In this document: in pieces, positions 37,227 to 45,318 of the stretch
Layout: every line of letters begins with the position of its first letter
Numbering within the stretch: position 1 is the stretch's first letter
Source: Nesterenkonia sp. PF2B19
GTDB lineage: Bacteria > Actinomycetota > Actinomycetes > Actinomycetales > Micrococcaceae
Length of the DNA: 64,000 nucleotides
Direction: 5' to 3'
Assembly (NCBI RefSeq): GCF_001758425.2
Contig: NZ_MDSS02000010.1
Location: 1 to 64,000, forward strand
Made by a program: the position numbers and the translations under genes
The notes under the pieces: generated by a model
What the model was told of the DNA's origin: nothing
Database searches by the model: none
The model's input: the letters and a program-made list of their open reading frames with translations, nothing else

Positions 37227-38401
37227 GCGTCAGCTCCGTCGTCGGTGGAATCGATGGAGGGCAGGCTCGGCAGATTCTCCCGCTTCCAGTCCTTCCAGCG
37301 GCGGGCGACGCCGTCGTCGTCGCCATGGCGCTCCCAGAATCCCGGCCAGGCCTCGGCCAGGAGTCCCTCACGATCCAGCAGGGCCTGCTGACGGGCCTCG
37401 TGCCCTTCCGTCCACCGTCCGATGGAGCGGAAGTACTCGACGGACCCGGAGTGGAAGGGGACCACCATCGGCTCCAGAAGGACCTTGTCGGGCCCGAAGT
37501 TCTGCGCGTCCGGTGTGGCATCCCGGAAATGCTCGAAGTGCTCGTCGATCCCGAGCACCAACTCGGAGACCTCGTCCGCGGGCCGTTCGGCCACAGTGGT
37601 CAGCGGGATGGAGTACTCCATGTTGACGGCGGTCTCGCCGTCGTCCATCCCGGCACCGGTGAACTCACCGGGCCGGACCATGGGTGCCAGCTCCTCCCAG
37701 GTCTCATAGCGAGTCGGGTCATCGCCGCCGAGGTCGAGCCAACGGACCTCATGCTGAGAGGCCAGCTCCTCGATGTTCGAGCCGACCACGTTCTGATAGA
37801 GCGCGTCGAGGTGGCCGGTGCGCAGTGCGTCGATCTGCTCTCCGTAGGTCAGGTCCACCGGGACCACGTCCTCGCCGGTGAGGCCACCGTAGTTGAGGAT
37901 CGCCTCGAGCTTGCGATTCATCGAGGTGCTGGCCACCAGGCGCGGGTACCGCTTGCCTTCGAGGTCGGCGACGGTCTCGATTCCGCTGTCCGCCAGCACC
38001 AGGACGCCGTAGTTGCCGGGAGGAGCCCAGACCTGCCGGATGGGCTGCGGTCCCCACTGCTCGGAGGCGAACTCGTCGTCGCCTTCGAAGCCGTAGTAGT
38101 ACTCGTCTCCGGCGCGGGCGTAGTGGGCCGTTCCGTTGATCATGGGGGCCAGTCGCCCGATCCCCGTATCTGAGGTCATGAGGCGGACCTGGACCCCCAT
38201 GCGCCCCGTGAGAGTGTTGGCGACGGCGGCGAGATCGTTGTACGTCCCGGTGCCGACGCCGTAGGTGGACCAGACCAGCTGCCGGGGCAGGCCGGAGGCC
38301 TGGGCAGGGGCCGGGCTGCATCCGGTGAGGCCGGCCAGCGCGGCCAGCCCGGTCCCGGACGCGGCTGCCAGGAACGTGCGACGAGTCAACCTCGGGGACA
38401 T
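37223..38401 (-). CDS. TAXI family TRAP solute-binding lipoprotein
   Basis: A 392-residue extracytoplasmic receptor. RRTFLAAASGTGLAALAGLTG with Cys28 forms a Tat-like lipoprotein signal. STYGVGTGTYNDLAAVANTL corresponds to the G-T-G-x-Y motif of TAXI proteins. The ATG at 38401 has AGGT upstream. It supplies substrate to the fused permease that follows with a four-base overlap, forming the four-gene operon TAXI-permease-hydratase-dehydrogenase. The ligand is a small carboxylate by family; its identity is unknown. Confidence 0.92.
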   Translation of the reverse strand: MSPRLTRRTFLAAASGTGLAALAGLTGCSPAPAQASGLPRQLVWSTYGVGTGTYNDLAAVANTLTGRMGVQVRLMTSDTGIGRLAPMINGTAHYARAGDEYYYGFEGDDEFASEQWGPQPIRQVWAPPGNYGVLVLADSGIETVADLEGKRYPRLVASTSMNRKLEAILNYGGLTGEDVVPVDLTYGEQIDALRTGHLDALYQNVVGSNIEELASQHEVRWLDLGGDDPTRYETWEELAPMVRPGEFTGAGMDDGETAVNMEYSIPLTTVAERPADEVSELVLGIDEHFEHFRDATPDAQNFGPDKVLLEPMVVPFHSGSVEYFRSIGRWTEGHEARQQALLDREGLLAEAWPGFWERHGDDDGVARRWKDWKRENLPSLPSIDSTDDGADA

Positions 38402-38814
38402 GTGACCTCCAGGTGGGGAGCGCGATGCGAGACGTCCGGCCGACTCCTCAGGCCGCATCGAGCCTGTCGGGCCGGCGTACCTGAGAATCGTCTGCGGACG
38501 GAACGAGGACGTCGCCTCGCGGTCGGAGCAGTACCTCCATTCATACCCGCAGAGTGTGATCCGCAACACTCCACGGGGGCTTTATTCCTCTTTTCGCATG
38601 AATCACGAGCGACAGACGCAACGCCTGCCGAGTCCCGCACCAGATCAGGAGAGTCCGGGCCACCACGTGGTGCGCGGGGACCTCACGGGCGTCGCACCCT
38701 CGCCCGGAGCCTGGTCACCGCGTTGCCAAACGGGGCCGACCCTGGTTACGTGTTGCTCGTCACGCGGATGCGAAGGCCACAACTCTCACCCGTGACGCGG
38801 AGTAAGGAGTCCTC
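38402..38814. other. 413-bp divergent intergenic region, no gene
   Basis: The gap separates the TAXI operon (minus) from the acyl-CoA ligase operon (plus) and must hold both promoters. Besides the palindrome at 38661-38672 it contains an AT-richer patch around 38540-38600 (CTTTATTCCTCTTTTCGCATG), a plausible promoter for the minus-strand operon. No protein-like frame was found. Confidence 0.6.
38661..38672. promoter_or_regulatory. 12-bp perfect palindrome in the divergent TRAP/ligase promoter region
   Basis: CACCACGTGGTG is a perfect palindrome centred between the TAXI binding-protein and AMP-ligase genes. It may bind a regulator of both units. Confidence 0.4.
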
Positions 38815-40332
38815 ATGTTCAATCTGGCGATGGCCGTCTCACACACCGCCCAGACGCGTCCCCATCGGCTGGCAGTGGTCTCCGCCGAAGAGTCGTGGAC
38901 GTTCGCCGAGCTGGAGGACCACATCAGTCGCGCCGCAGGAGGTCTCCGGAATGCCGGGCTCATGCCGGGCGACACCGTCGCACTGAGCCTGCCGACGTCG
39001 CCCGAGTTCGTCGTCTCCTACTACGCCGTACTGAGAGCCGGTCTCACCGTCGCTCCGATGGCCCCGTACTCGTCAGCCCGGGAGGTGCGACACGCACTGG
39101 GTACGTGCGGCGCCCGGGCGCTCGTCACCCTGGACGGCAGCCGGCCAGAGGGCAGCGATGACCTCACCGTGCTGAGTCTCTCGGGCCTCGTCGAGCACAG
39201 CGCTGACGACGGCGCCGAGTCATTGACGGCACGATCACCTGAGGACGTCGCCGCCGTCATCTTCACCTCCGGGACCACCGGAGCCGCGAAGGCCGCGCAG
39301 CTGACCCACTGGAACCTCTGGATGAGCTGCACCGCCCTGCTCTCTCGTTCCCAACCCACGGCCGACGACGTGGTCCTGGCCTCCCTGCCCCTCCACCACG
39401 TCTTCGGCATGTCCGGACTGATGAACGCCGCCATGACCTGGGGGATGACGCTGGTGCTCCAGCCCCGCTTCGAGGCGGCCGAGGCCCTGGATCTCATCGA
39501 GGAGCACCGGGTAACCCGCTTCTCCGGGGTGCCCACCATGTTCCTGGACATGATCCGACAAGGCGTCGGAGAACGTGATCTCTCCAGCCTGCGTCACGTC
39601 ACTTCCGGCGGCTCGGCACTGCCTCCCGGCGTGCTGGAGGACTTCGAGAACTTGATTCCCAGTGCGACCCTGCTGGAGGGCTATGGGTCCTCCGAGACGA
39701 CGTCGTCGGTATGCGTGAACTCGAGCAGAGCACGACGACGCCCCGGTTCAGTCGGCACACCGTCCTGGGGCACGCAGATGCGTGTCGTGTCCGATGACGG
39801 AACTCCGCTCCCTCCTGGACCGGAGCATGTGGGTGAGCTCCAGATCTGCGGTCCCACGGTCTTCGCCGGATACGCCGGAGATCCCGACGCCACCTCCGCG
39901 GCATTCGACGGCGACTGGCTCCGCACCGGGGATCTCGCCTGGATCGACCCAGAAGGCTACGTCCACCTGGTCGATCGGCGGTCGAACATGATCATCCGCG
40001 GGGGCCTCAACGTCTATCCGGCCGAGGTGGAACACGTGCTGACGTCCCATCCGGACGTTGTGGAGGCCGTGGTCCTGGGGCAACCCCATGAGAGGCTCGG
40101 ACAGGAGATTGCCGCGCTGGTGGTGCCATGTCGCCCGACGGCGGAGATGACCGCGCCCGAACGGGCCCGGCTGCTGGAGGGCATCGATCAGCATGCGCGT
40201 CAGGAGCTCGCTCCGTACAAACGCCCCCGACAGACACACCTGGTCGACTCGCTGCCACGGACGGCCGCAGGGAAGATCATTCGACCTGCAGCCCGGAGCA
40301 TGCTGGCGGAGCGGGTCGTCGACCCCGCGTGA
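38815..40332 (+). CDS. AMP-dependent acyl-CoA synthetase (acid-CoA ligase)
   Basis: A 505-residue adenylate-forming enzyme that activates a carboxylic acid with ATP and CoA. VIFTSGTTGAAKAAQLTH is the phosphate-binding core (A3), GYGSSETT the A5 motif, DWLRTGDLAWIDPEGYVHLV A7 and RTAAGKIIRPAA the A10 lysine. The ATG at 38815 has AAGGAG upstream. It is followed after 56 bp by an acyl-CoA dehydrogenase, so the acid is probably activated and then desaturated. The acid is unknown; the neighbouring TRAP transporter may import it. Confidence 0.94.
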   Translation: MFNLAMAVSHTAQTRPHRLAVVSAEESWTFAELEDHISRAAGGLRNAGLMPGDTVALSLPTSPEFVVSYYAVLRAGLTVAPMAPYSSAREVRHALGTCGARALVTLDGSRPEGSDDLTVLSLSGLVEHSADDGAESLTARSPEDVAAVIFTSGTTGAAKAAQLTHWNLWMSCTALLSRSQPTADDVVLASLPLHHVFGMSGLMNAAMTWGMTLVLQPRFEAAEALDLIEEHRVTRFSGVPTMFLDMIRQGVGERDLSSLRHVTSGGSALPPGVLEDFENLIPSATLLEGYGSSETTSSVCVNSSRARRRPGSVGTPSWGTQMRVVSDDGTPLPPGPEHVGELQICGPTVFAGYAGDPDATSAAFDGDWLRTGDLAWIDPEGYVHLVDRRSNMIIRGGLNVYPAEVEHVLTSHPDVVEAVVLGQPHERLGQEIAALVVPCRPTAEMTAPERARLLEGIDQHARQELAPYKRPRQTHLVDSLPRTAAGKIIRPAARSMLAERVVDPA

Positions 40333-40388
40333 CCCGCCGCCCAGATCCACGCACCCCCGATCACTCACCTCATGACGAAGGAGTCTTG

Positions 40389-41623
40389 ATGACCACCACC
40401 CCCGCCCTCCACCGCACCGACCTGATGGGCATCGAGGCCCAGCTCTCCGCCGAGGAGATCGCCACCCGGGACCGGGTTGCGGAGTTCGTGGACCGGAGGA
40501 TCCGTCCGCACATCGCCCGGTGGTACGACGAGGCGGTCCTGCCCACGGAGCTGTTCGGGGAGATGGCGGAGCTGGGGCTGTTCGGCATGCACCTGAGCGG
40601 CTACGGCTGCGCGGGCCGCAGCGCCACTGAGTACGGGCTGGCCATGCAGGAGCTGGAGGCCGGGGACTCGGGGATCCGCACGGTGGTCTCGGTGCAGGGC
40701 TCGCTGGCGATGTCGGCCATCCACAAGCACGGCTCCGAGGCGCAGAAGCAGCAGTGGCTGCCCGGCATGGCCGCCGGGGACACCATCGGATGCTTCGGAC
40801 TGACCGAGCCGACCGCCGGCTCAGACCCGGGCGGCATGTCCACCCGGGCCCGCCGTGAGGGTGACGAATGGGTGCTCGACGGGGCGAAGCGCTGGATCGG
40901 CCTGGCCACGATCGCGGATGTGGCGATCATCTGGGCCAAGGTCGCGGCCGGGGAGTCCGAGGCCGCCGTCGATGGCGAGCACCGTACCCGCCCCGACGAC
41001 GCGGGCGAGGTGGTGCGCGGCTTCATCGTGCCGACCGACACCCTCGGGTTCCGGGCCGAGGCCATCGAACGGAAGCTCTCCATGCGCGCCTCCCTGCAGT
41101 GCGACATCGTCCTGGACGGCGTCCGGCTGCCAGCCGATGCGATCCTGCCGAAGCACCCGGGCCTGCGTGGCCCCTTCTCCTGCCTCTCGGAGGCCCGCTA
41201 CGGCATCGCTTGGGGTGCCATGGGCGCGGCCCGAGACGCCTTGGAAGCCGCCCTGGACTACGCGGCGGAGCGCCAGCAGTTCGGCCGCCCGCTCTCCGGC
41301 TACCAGCTGACCCAGAAGAAGCTCACCGACATGGCCCTGGAACTCACCAAGGGCCAGCTGCTGGCCCTGCAGCTGGGCCGGGCGAAGGACGCCGGCACCC
41401 TGGAGAACCACATGATCTCCGTGGGCAAGCTGAACAACTGCCGGACCGCCATCGAGATCTGCCGAGAGGCCCGCACCATCCTGGGCGGCAACGGCATCAC
41501 CGCCGAGCACTCCCCGCTGCGGCACGCCAACAACCTGGAGTCGGTCCGCACCTATGAGGCACCGACGAGGTCCACACGCTGATCATCGGTCAGCGTCTCA
41601 CGGGGGAGGCCGCCTTCCGCTGA
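40389..41623 (+). pseudogene. Acyl-CoA dehydrogenase, frameshifted at the C-terminus
   Basis: A FAD-dependent dehydrogenase resembling the glutaryl-CoA type. GCFGLTEPTAGSDPGGMSTR and WVLDGAKRWIGLATIADV bind FAD, and ILGGNGITAEHSPLRHANNL precedes the catalytic TYEGT. The frame fails right there: adding one G at about 41558 changes EAPTRSTR to EGTDEVHTLIIGQRLTGEAAFR and a stop at 41621-41623 (411 residues). The ATG at 40389 has AAGGAG upstream; the 5'-extended frame is inside the ligase gene. A sequencing error is likely. It pairs with the acyl-CoA ligase. Confidence 0.9.
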
Positions 41624-42079
41624 TCATCTGAGGTTGACGGCCTCCGCGATGGAGGGCTCAGCCACGGCATCCGTCACGGGAGACTCGCCCCTGAGGAGCA
41701 GGGCCGCCCGGGCGGGAAGCCCTGCTCCTCGCGTGCCCCCAGGCTCCGCGATGCCTCGTTGAGACGCCCCTCATCCGTGGGGCTCCCGAGATCGCGCCCA
41801 TGACCCCGGCAGTCCATGAGGAACACCCCGCACCCCTCCTGCTGCAGATGCCCGGCCAGGCCGTTGGGGGTCCGTAGAGTGAGGTCCTGACCGTCCACCA
41901 GCGCCTCTCGGCCGGGGCCCCTGAGGCACTCGGGCAGCAGATCCTAGACCGCTGGAGTCTCCACACCGGCAGCAGCACCAGCGCTGCCGGCAGCATCCGC
42001 CTCGGCCTCAAGCACCCCGGCGCGCGACGTGAGATTCTGCCCGGGGAGACCAGCGACACCGTCCGCCGTCCGAGGCGCG
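41624..42079. other. 456-bp intergenic stretch, probably eroded coding sequence
   Basis: No confident gene. Protein-like pieces occur in conflicting frames, for example GCGVFLMDCRGHGRDLGSP on the minus strand (around 41780-41860) continuing out of frame into RAALLRGESPVTDAV near 41650-41700, and HQRLSAGAPEALGQQILDRW on the plus strand (around 41900-41955). None could be assigned. The stretch separates the acyl-CoA island from the TRAP operon and may hold a decayed gene. Confidence 0.4.
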
Positions 42080-43393
42080 TCAGTCCATGAGACCGCTCAG
42101 CCGCGGCACCGTCAGTGAGAGCTCAGGGACGAACACCACCAGCAGCAGCGCCACCAGGATCGCCAGGAGGAACGGCCAGAGCTTCCCGATCACCGGCTCG
42201 ATGCGGAGCCGCGCCACCCGCGCCCCGACGAATAGCACGTTGCCGATCGGGGGCGTGATCACACCGAGCGACAGGTTCATCACGACCATAGTTCCGAAGT
42301 GCACCGGGTCGATGCCGAACTCTAGGGCGATGGGCAGGAAGATCGGCACGAAGATCAGGATCGCCGGAGTGGGATCCATGAATGTCCCGATCGCGATGAG
42401 CACCGCCATCATCAGCAGCAGCACCACGATCTCGCTCTCGGTCAGACCGAGGACCAGGTCCGAGATCAACGGGGGGATCCTCGCGAAGGACAGCACGAAG
42501 GACAGCACTGTGGAGACGCCCACCAGCAGCATCACGATGGCCGTCGTGCGGCCTGCGTCGACGAGGATCTGCGGCAGATCCTGCACTCGGATGGTTCGGT
42601 AGAAGGCGGAGAGCACCAAGCAGTAGACCACAGCGATCGCCGCGGACTCCGTGGCGGTGAAGTATCCGGCGATGATGCCGCCGACCACGATCACGATCAT
42701 CAGCAGCGAGGGGAATGCCCTCCACAGCACCCTCAGTGCCTGCACGAAGCTCACCCGCTCCGGGGTGCGCAGTCGCCCGGGCTGGCGCAGGGCGTAGACG
42801 AGCACCACCACCATGCAGGCCAGCACCCAGAGGATTCCCGGGACCACGCCGGCCATGAAGAGTGCTGCGATGGAGGTCCCGGAGACCAGCGCATAGACGA
42901 TGAACGTGTTCGACGGCGGCAGCAGCATCCCTGCCGGGGCCGAGGCGATGTTCACTGAGGCGCTGAAGCGGCGGTCGTAGCCCTCCTGGGTCATCCTCGG
43001 GTTCATCACCGTCCCGACCGCCGCCGCCGAGGCGACCGCCGCGCCGGAGACGGAGCCGAAGAGGCCGTTGGCCACGACATTGGTCTGCGCCATGGAGGCC
43101 GGCATCCGACCGGTGACCACCTTGGCAGCATCGACCAGTCGCCCGGCGATCCCGCCGTTGTTCATGAGCACCCCGGCCAGCACGAACAGGGGGATGGCCA
43201 ACAGCGGGAAGGAGTTGATCCCGGTGAACATCTGCTGAGCGCTGATCAGCGCGGCCTCCTGCAGCCCGAGCAGCGGGATGGCGGCGAGGAACGAGACGGC
43301 GCCGATGACCACCGCGATCGGCACGGAGAAGGCCATGCCGATGATGATCCCGACCAGCAGGATGAGTCCGGTCAGCGTCGCAGGCTCCATCAC
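42080..43393 (-). CDS. dctM: TRAP transporter large permease subunit (DctM type)
   Basis: A 437-residue, 12-span sodium-coupled subunit. NGLFGSVSGAAVASAAAVGT, LLPPSNTFIVYALVSGTSIA and SLGVITPPIGNVLFVG are the conserved DctM segments. The ATG at 43393 overlaps the dctQ stop by four bases. Transcribed after dctP and dctQ. The operon shares a 24-bp composite operator with the GH3 and uxaC genes, which suggests hexuronate or an oligouronide as substrate. Confidence 0.93.
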   Translation of the reverse strand: MMEPATLTGLILLVGIIIGMAFSVPIAVVIGAVSFLAAIPLLGLQEAALISAQQMFTGINSFPLLAIPLFVLAGVLMNNGGIAGRLVDAAKVVTGRMPASMAQTNVVANGLFGSVSGAAVASAAAVGTVMNPRMTQEGYDRRFSASVNIASAPAGMLLPPSNTFIVYALVSGTSIAALFMAGVVPGILWVLACMVVVLVYALRQPGRLRTPERVSFVQALRVLWRAFPSLLMIVIVVGGIIAGYFTATESAAIAVVYCLVLSAFYRTIRVQDLPQILVDAGRTTAIVMLLVGVSTVLSFVLSFARIPPLISDLVLGLTESEIVVLLLMMAVLIAIGTFMDPTPAILIFVPIFLPIALEFGIDPVHFGTMVVMNLSLGVITPPIGNVLFVGARVARLRIEPVIGKLWPFLLAILVALLLVVFVPELSLTVPRLSGLMD

Positions 43394-43968
43394 TTCCCCT
43401 TCCGTGGGTCATCCGTACTGGGCAGGATCGTGCTGCGGTCGGTGTACTTCGTCACCTGGACCTGCGGGTCGTCCTCGTCGCTGGTGTCGGGATACGGAGG
43501 TTCAGCCTCACGCACCAGCGCCTGGATGTAGTACAGCGCGTAGAAGGTGATCAGCACCCCGGTCACCGGGAGCGCCAGATACATCTGCCCCACGGTGAAC
43601 GGCAACGCACTCAGCTCCTGGTTCCAGGCGTTCTGCGACGCCCGCCATCCTCCCCAGATCAGCACGACGAGAGAGAAGGTGAGCACCACCACCTGGACCA
43701 GCACGGAGAGCAGTCGCTCGGCTCCGCTGGGGAGCTTCCGCGCCAGGAACTCCACGGCGATGTGGCCACGCTCCCCGAAGACGAACGCCGAGGCGAAGAG
43801 CCCCAACCACACGAACGTCAGCCGAGCCCCCTCTTCAGTCCAGGTGGCCGGACTCCCGGCGACCTGCCGGCTGAAGACCTGCCACACCACCACCAGGACC
43901 AGCAGCGCGAAGAGCACCACGGTGATCCAGTAGAGGCCTCTGTCCAAGGACTTCTTCAGAATGTCCAC
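43390..43968 (-). CDS. dctQ: TRAP transporter small permease subunit (DctQ type)
   Basis: A 192-residue, four-span protein. DRGLYWITVVLFALLVLVVV begins the first span, followed by QVFSRQVAGSPATWTEEGAR and the WTEE/LTFVWLGLF pattern typical of DctQ. It anchors the binding protein-permease complex in the membrane. The C-terminal 50 residues are acidic and hydrophilic. It lies 42 bp after dctP and overlaps dctM by four bases. Confidence 0.92.
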   Translation of the reverse strand: MDILKKSLDRGLYWITVVLFALLVLVVVWQVFSRQVAGSPATWTEEGARLTFVWLGLFASAFVFGERGHIAVEFLARKLPSGAERLLSVLVQVVVLTFSLVVLIWGGWRASQNAWNQELSALPFTVGQMYLALPVTGVLITFYALYYIQALVREAEPPYPDTSDEDDPQVQVTKYTDRSTILPSTDDPRKGK

Positions 43969-44010
43969 GTCACACCTCCGACCATCACCGGCACGGGCAG
44001 CACAGCAGGA

Positions 44011-45021
44011 TCACTCAGCCGCATCCCGTGCGGCGTCATGGAGCTCCTGCTGGGAGTCGGTGGTGATGAACTCCTCGACCATCGCCGTGAGCTCGTCGTC
44101 GAAGGCCTCGTCATCGACCTCTGAGAACTCGGCGCCGCCAGCCTCGGCTCCTGCGATGGCCTCCTCGGTGGCCTCGGCCCAGAGCTCGGTGTGCTCCTGG
44201 TGGGCGGCGGCCCAGCCCTCGTCGAAGGTCGCACGGTCCTCCTCGCTCATCGAGTCCAGGACGTCGGAGTTGATGATCAGGTAGTCCAGACCCACCAAGT
44301 GGTTCGTGTAGGACCAGTAGGGCGCCACCTCGTAGTGTCCTTGCGTGTAGTAGGAGACTTCGTTGTTCTCGGCAGCGTCCACCACACCGGACTGCAGCCC
44401 GGTGTACAGCTCTCCATAGGCCATCGGCGTCGCGGACCCGCCCAGCGCCTCAGCCATGGCGATGTTGATCGGGGACTCCTGGATGCGCAGGTTCTGTCCG
44501 CTGAGGTCCTCCGGAGTCTCGATCGGCCCGTCCGTGGTGTAGACGCTTCGGGCCCCCTGAGTGAAGCCTCCGAGCACGGTGAAGCTGTGGGAGTCCTCGA
44601 GCGAGGCATAGAGGTCGCCGGTGATCTCCGGGTCGTGGATGACGTCCATCTGATGGTCGACGTCGTCGAAGACCCGCGGCAGGTTGAACACCATGAAGTC
44701 GTCGTTGAGGTTCTCCAGCTGGGCGCCGGAGACGATGGCCATGTCCACGCTTCCATCGCTGACCAGCTGCAGAGCCTCGGCCTGCGCGCCGAGCGTCTCA
44801 TTGGGGTAGACGTCGATCTCCCACCCCTCCGTGTTCTCTGCGAGATGGTCGTTGAAGTTCTCCAGCGCGATGTACGACGGGTGATCCTCAGACTGGTTCA
44901 GCGCCAGCCGCAGCGTCTGGCCGGCGTCGGCACCATCTGCCGCCTCACCGCCGCAGGCGCTCAGCAGCAGGGTCACTGTGGCCACGCTGGAGATGATGAT
45001 CGGGGTTCTGGTGCTGTTCAT
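44011..45021 (-). CDS. dctP: TRAP transporter solute-binding lipoprotein (DctP type)
   Basis: A 336-residue receptor. Cys23 ends a lipobox (LLLSAC) after a short signal. ENLNDDFMVFNLPRVFDD, GARSVYTTDGPIETPEDLSG and LRIQESPINIAMAEALGGSA are DctP signatures, the last holding the carboxylate-binding Arg. The start at 45021 keeps a normal signal length; 45042 is also possible and its SD spacing is not better. A 24-bp operator copy lies at 45143-45166. The operon dctPQM is divergent from the GH3 gene. Confidence 0.92.
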   Translation of the reverse strand: MNSTRTPIIISSVATVTLLLSACGGEAADGADAGQTLRLALNQSEDHPSYIALENFNDHLAENTEGWEIDVYPNETLGAQAEALQLVSDGSVDMAIVSGAQLENLNDDFMVFNLPRVFDDVDHQMDVIHDPEITGDLYASLEDSHSFTVLGGFTQGARSVYTTDGPIETPEDLSGQNLRIQESPINIAMAEALGGSATPMAYGELYTGLQSGVVDAAENNEVSYYTQGHYEVAPYWSYTNHLVGLDYLIINSDVLDSMSEEDRATFDEGWAAAHQEHTELWAEATEEAIAGAEAGGAEFSEVDDEAFDDELTAMVEEFITTDSQQELHDAARDAAE

Positions 45022-45142
45022 CGAAATCAGTCCATCCTTCATCGGTGCGTCCACGACGTCCTCGTCGCCGCCGTGGGGTGATCCGGCCGCTCAGAACAGG
45101 AACAGCCTCAGACCTGCATTGTCGTCAGACCGCAGAAAGGCA

Positions 45143-45166
45143 GGGAAGTTGTTGCCACGAGTTGCC
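45143..45166 (-). promoter_or_regulatory. 24-bp composite operator, copy 1 (before dctP)
   Basis: Read on the minus strand: GGCAACT-CG-TGGCAA-CAAC-TTCCC. It matches copies at 45239-45262 and 53535-53558 with the pattern GGCAACT-N2-TGGCAA-N4-TTGCC (one mismatch in the last arm). The inner 14 bp form a LacI-type palindrome GGCAA-N4-TTGCC; the extra GGCAACT half-site sits at a fixed 9-bp offset. It points toward dctP. Confidence 0.7.
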
Positions 45167-45238
45167 AGACTACGTGGCCCAGGACACATCCCTGGCCCCG
45201 GCGCTGAACCCCTCGCTCCGCACTGCAGCCTGGGGAGC

Positions 45239-45262
45239 GGCAACTCATGGCAACTTGTTGCC
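45239..45262 (+). promoter_or_regulatory. 24-bp composite operator, copy 2 (before the GH3 gene)
   Basis: GGCAACT-CA-TGGCAA-CTTG-TTGCC. It is the mirror image of copy 1 across the divergent promoter region, each copy pointing at its own gene. It ends 57 bp before the GH3 start. Confidence 0.75.
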
Positions 45263-45279
45263 GGTCGGCGTCGCACGCC

Positions 45280-45293
45280 GTGATCCTGATCAC
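45280..45293. promoter_or_regulatory. CRP/GlxR-like site before the GH3 gene
   Basis: GTGATCCTGATCAC is a near-perfect palindrome matching GTGA-N6-TCAC. It lies 26 bp upstream of the GH3 start, close enough to be repressive or to overlap the promoter. Confidence 0.5.
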
Positions 45294-45318
45294 TCCACAC
45301 CGAATGGAGGATCACTCA

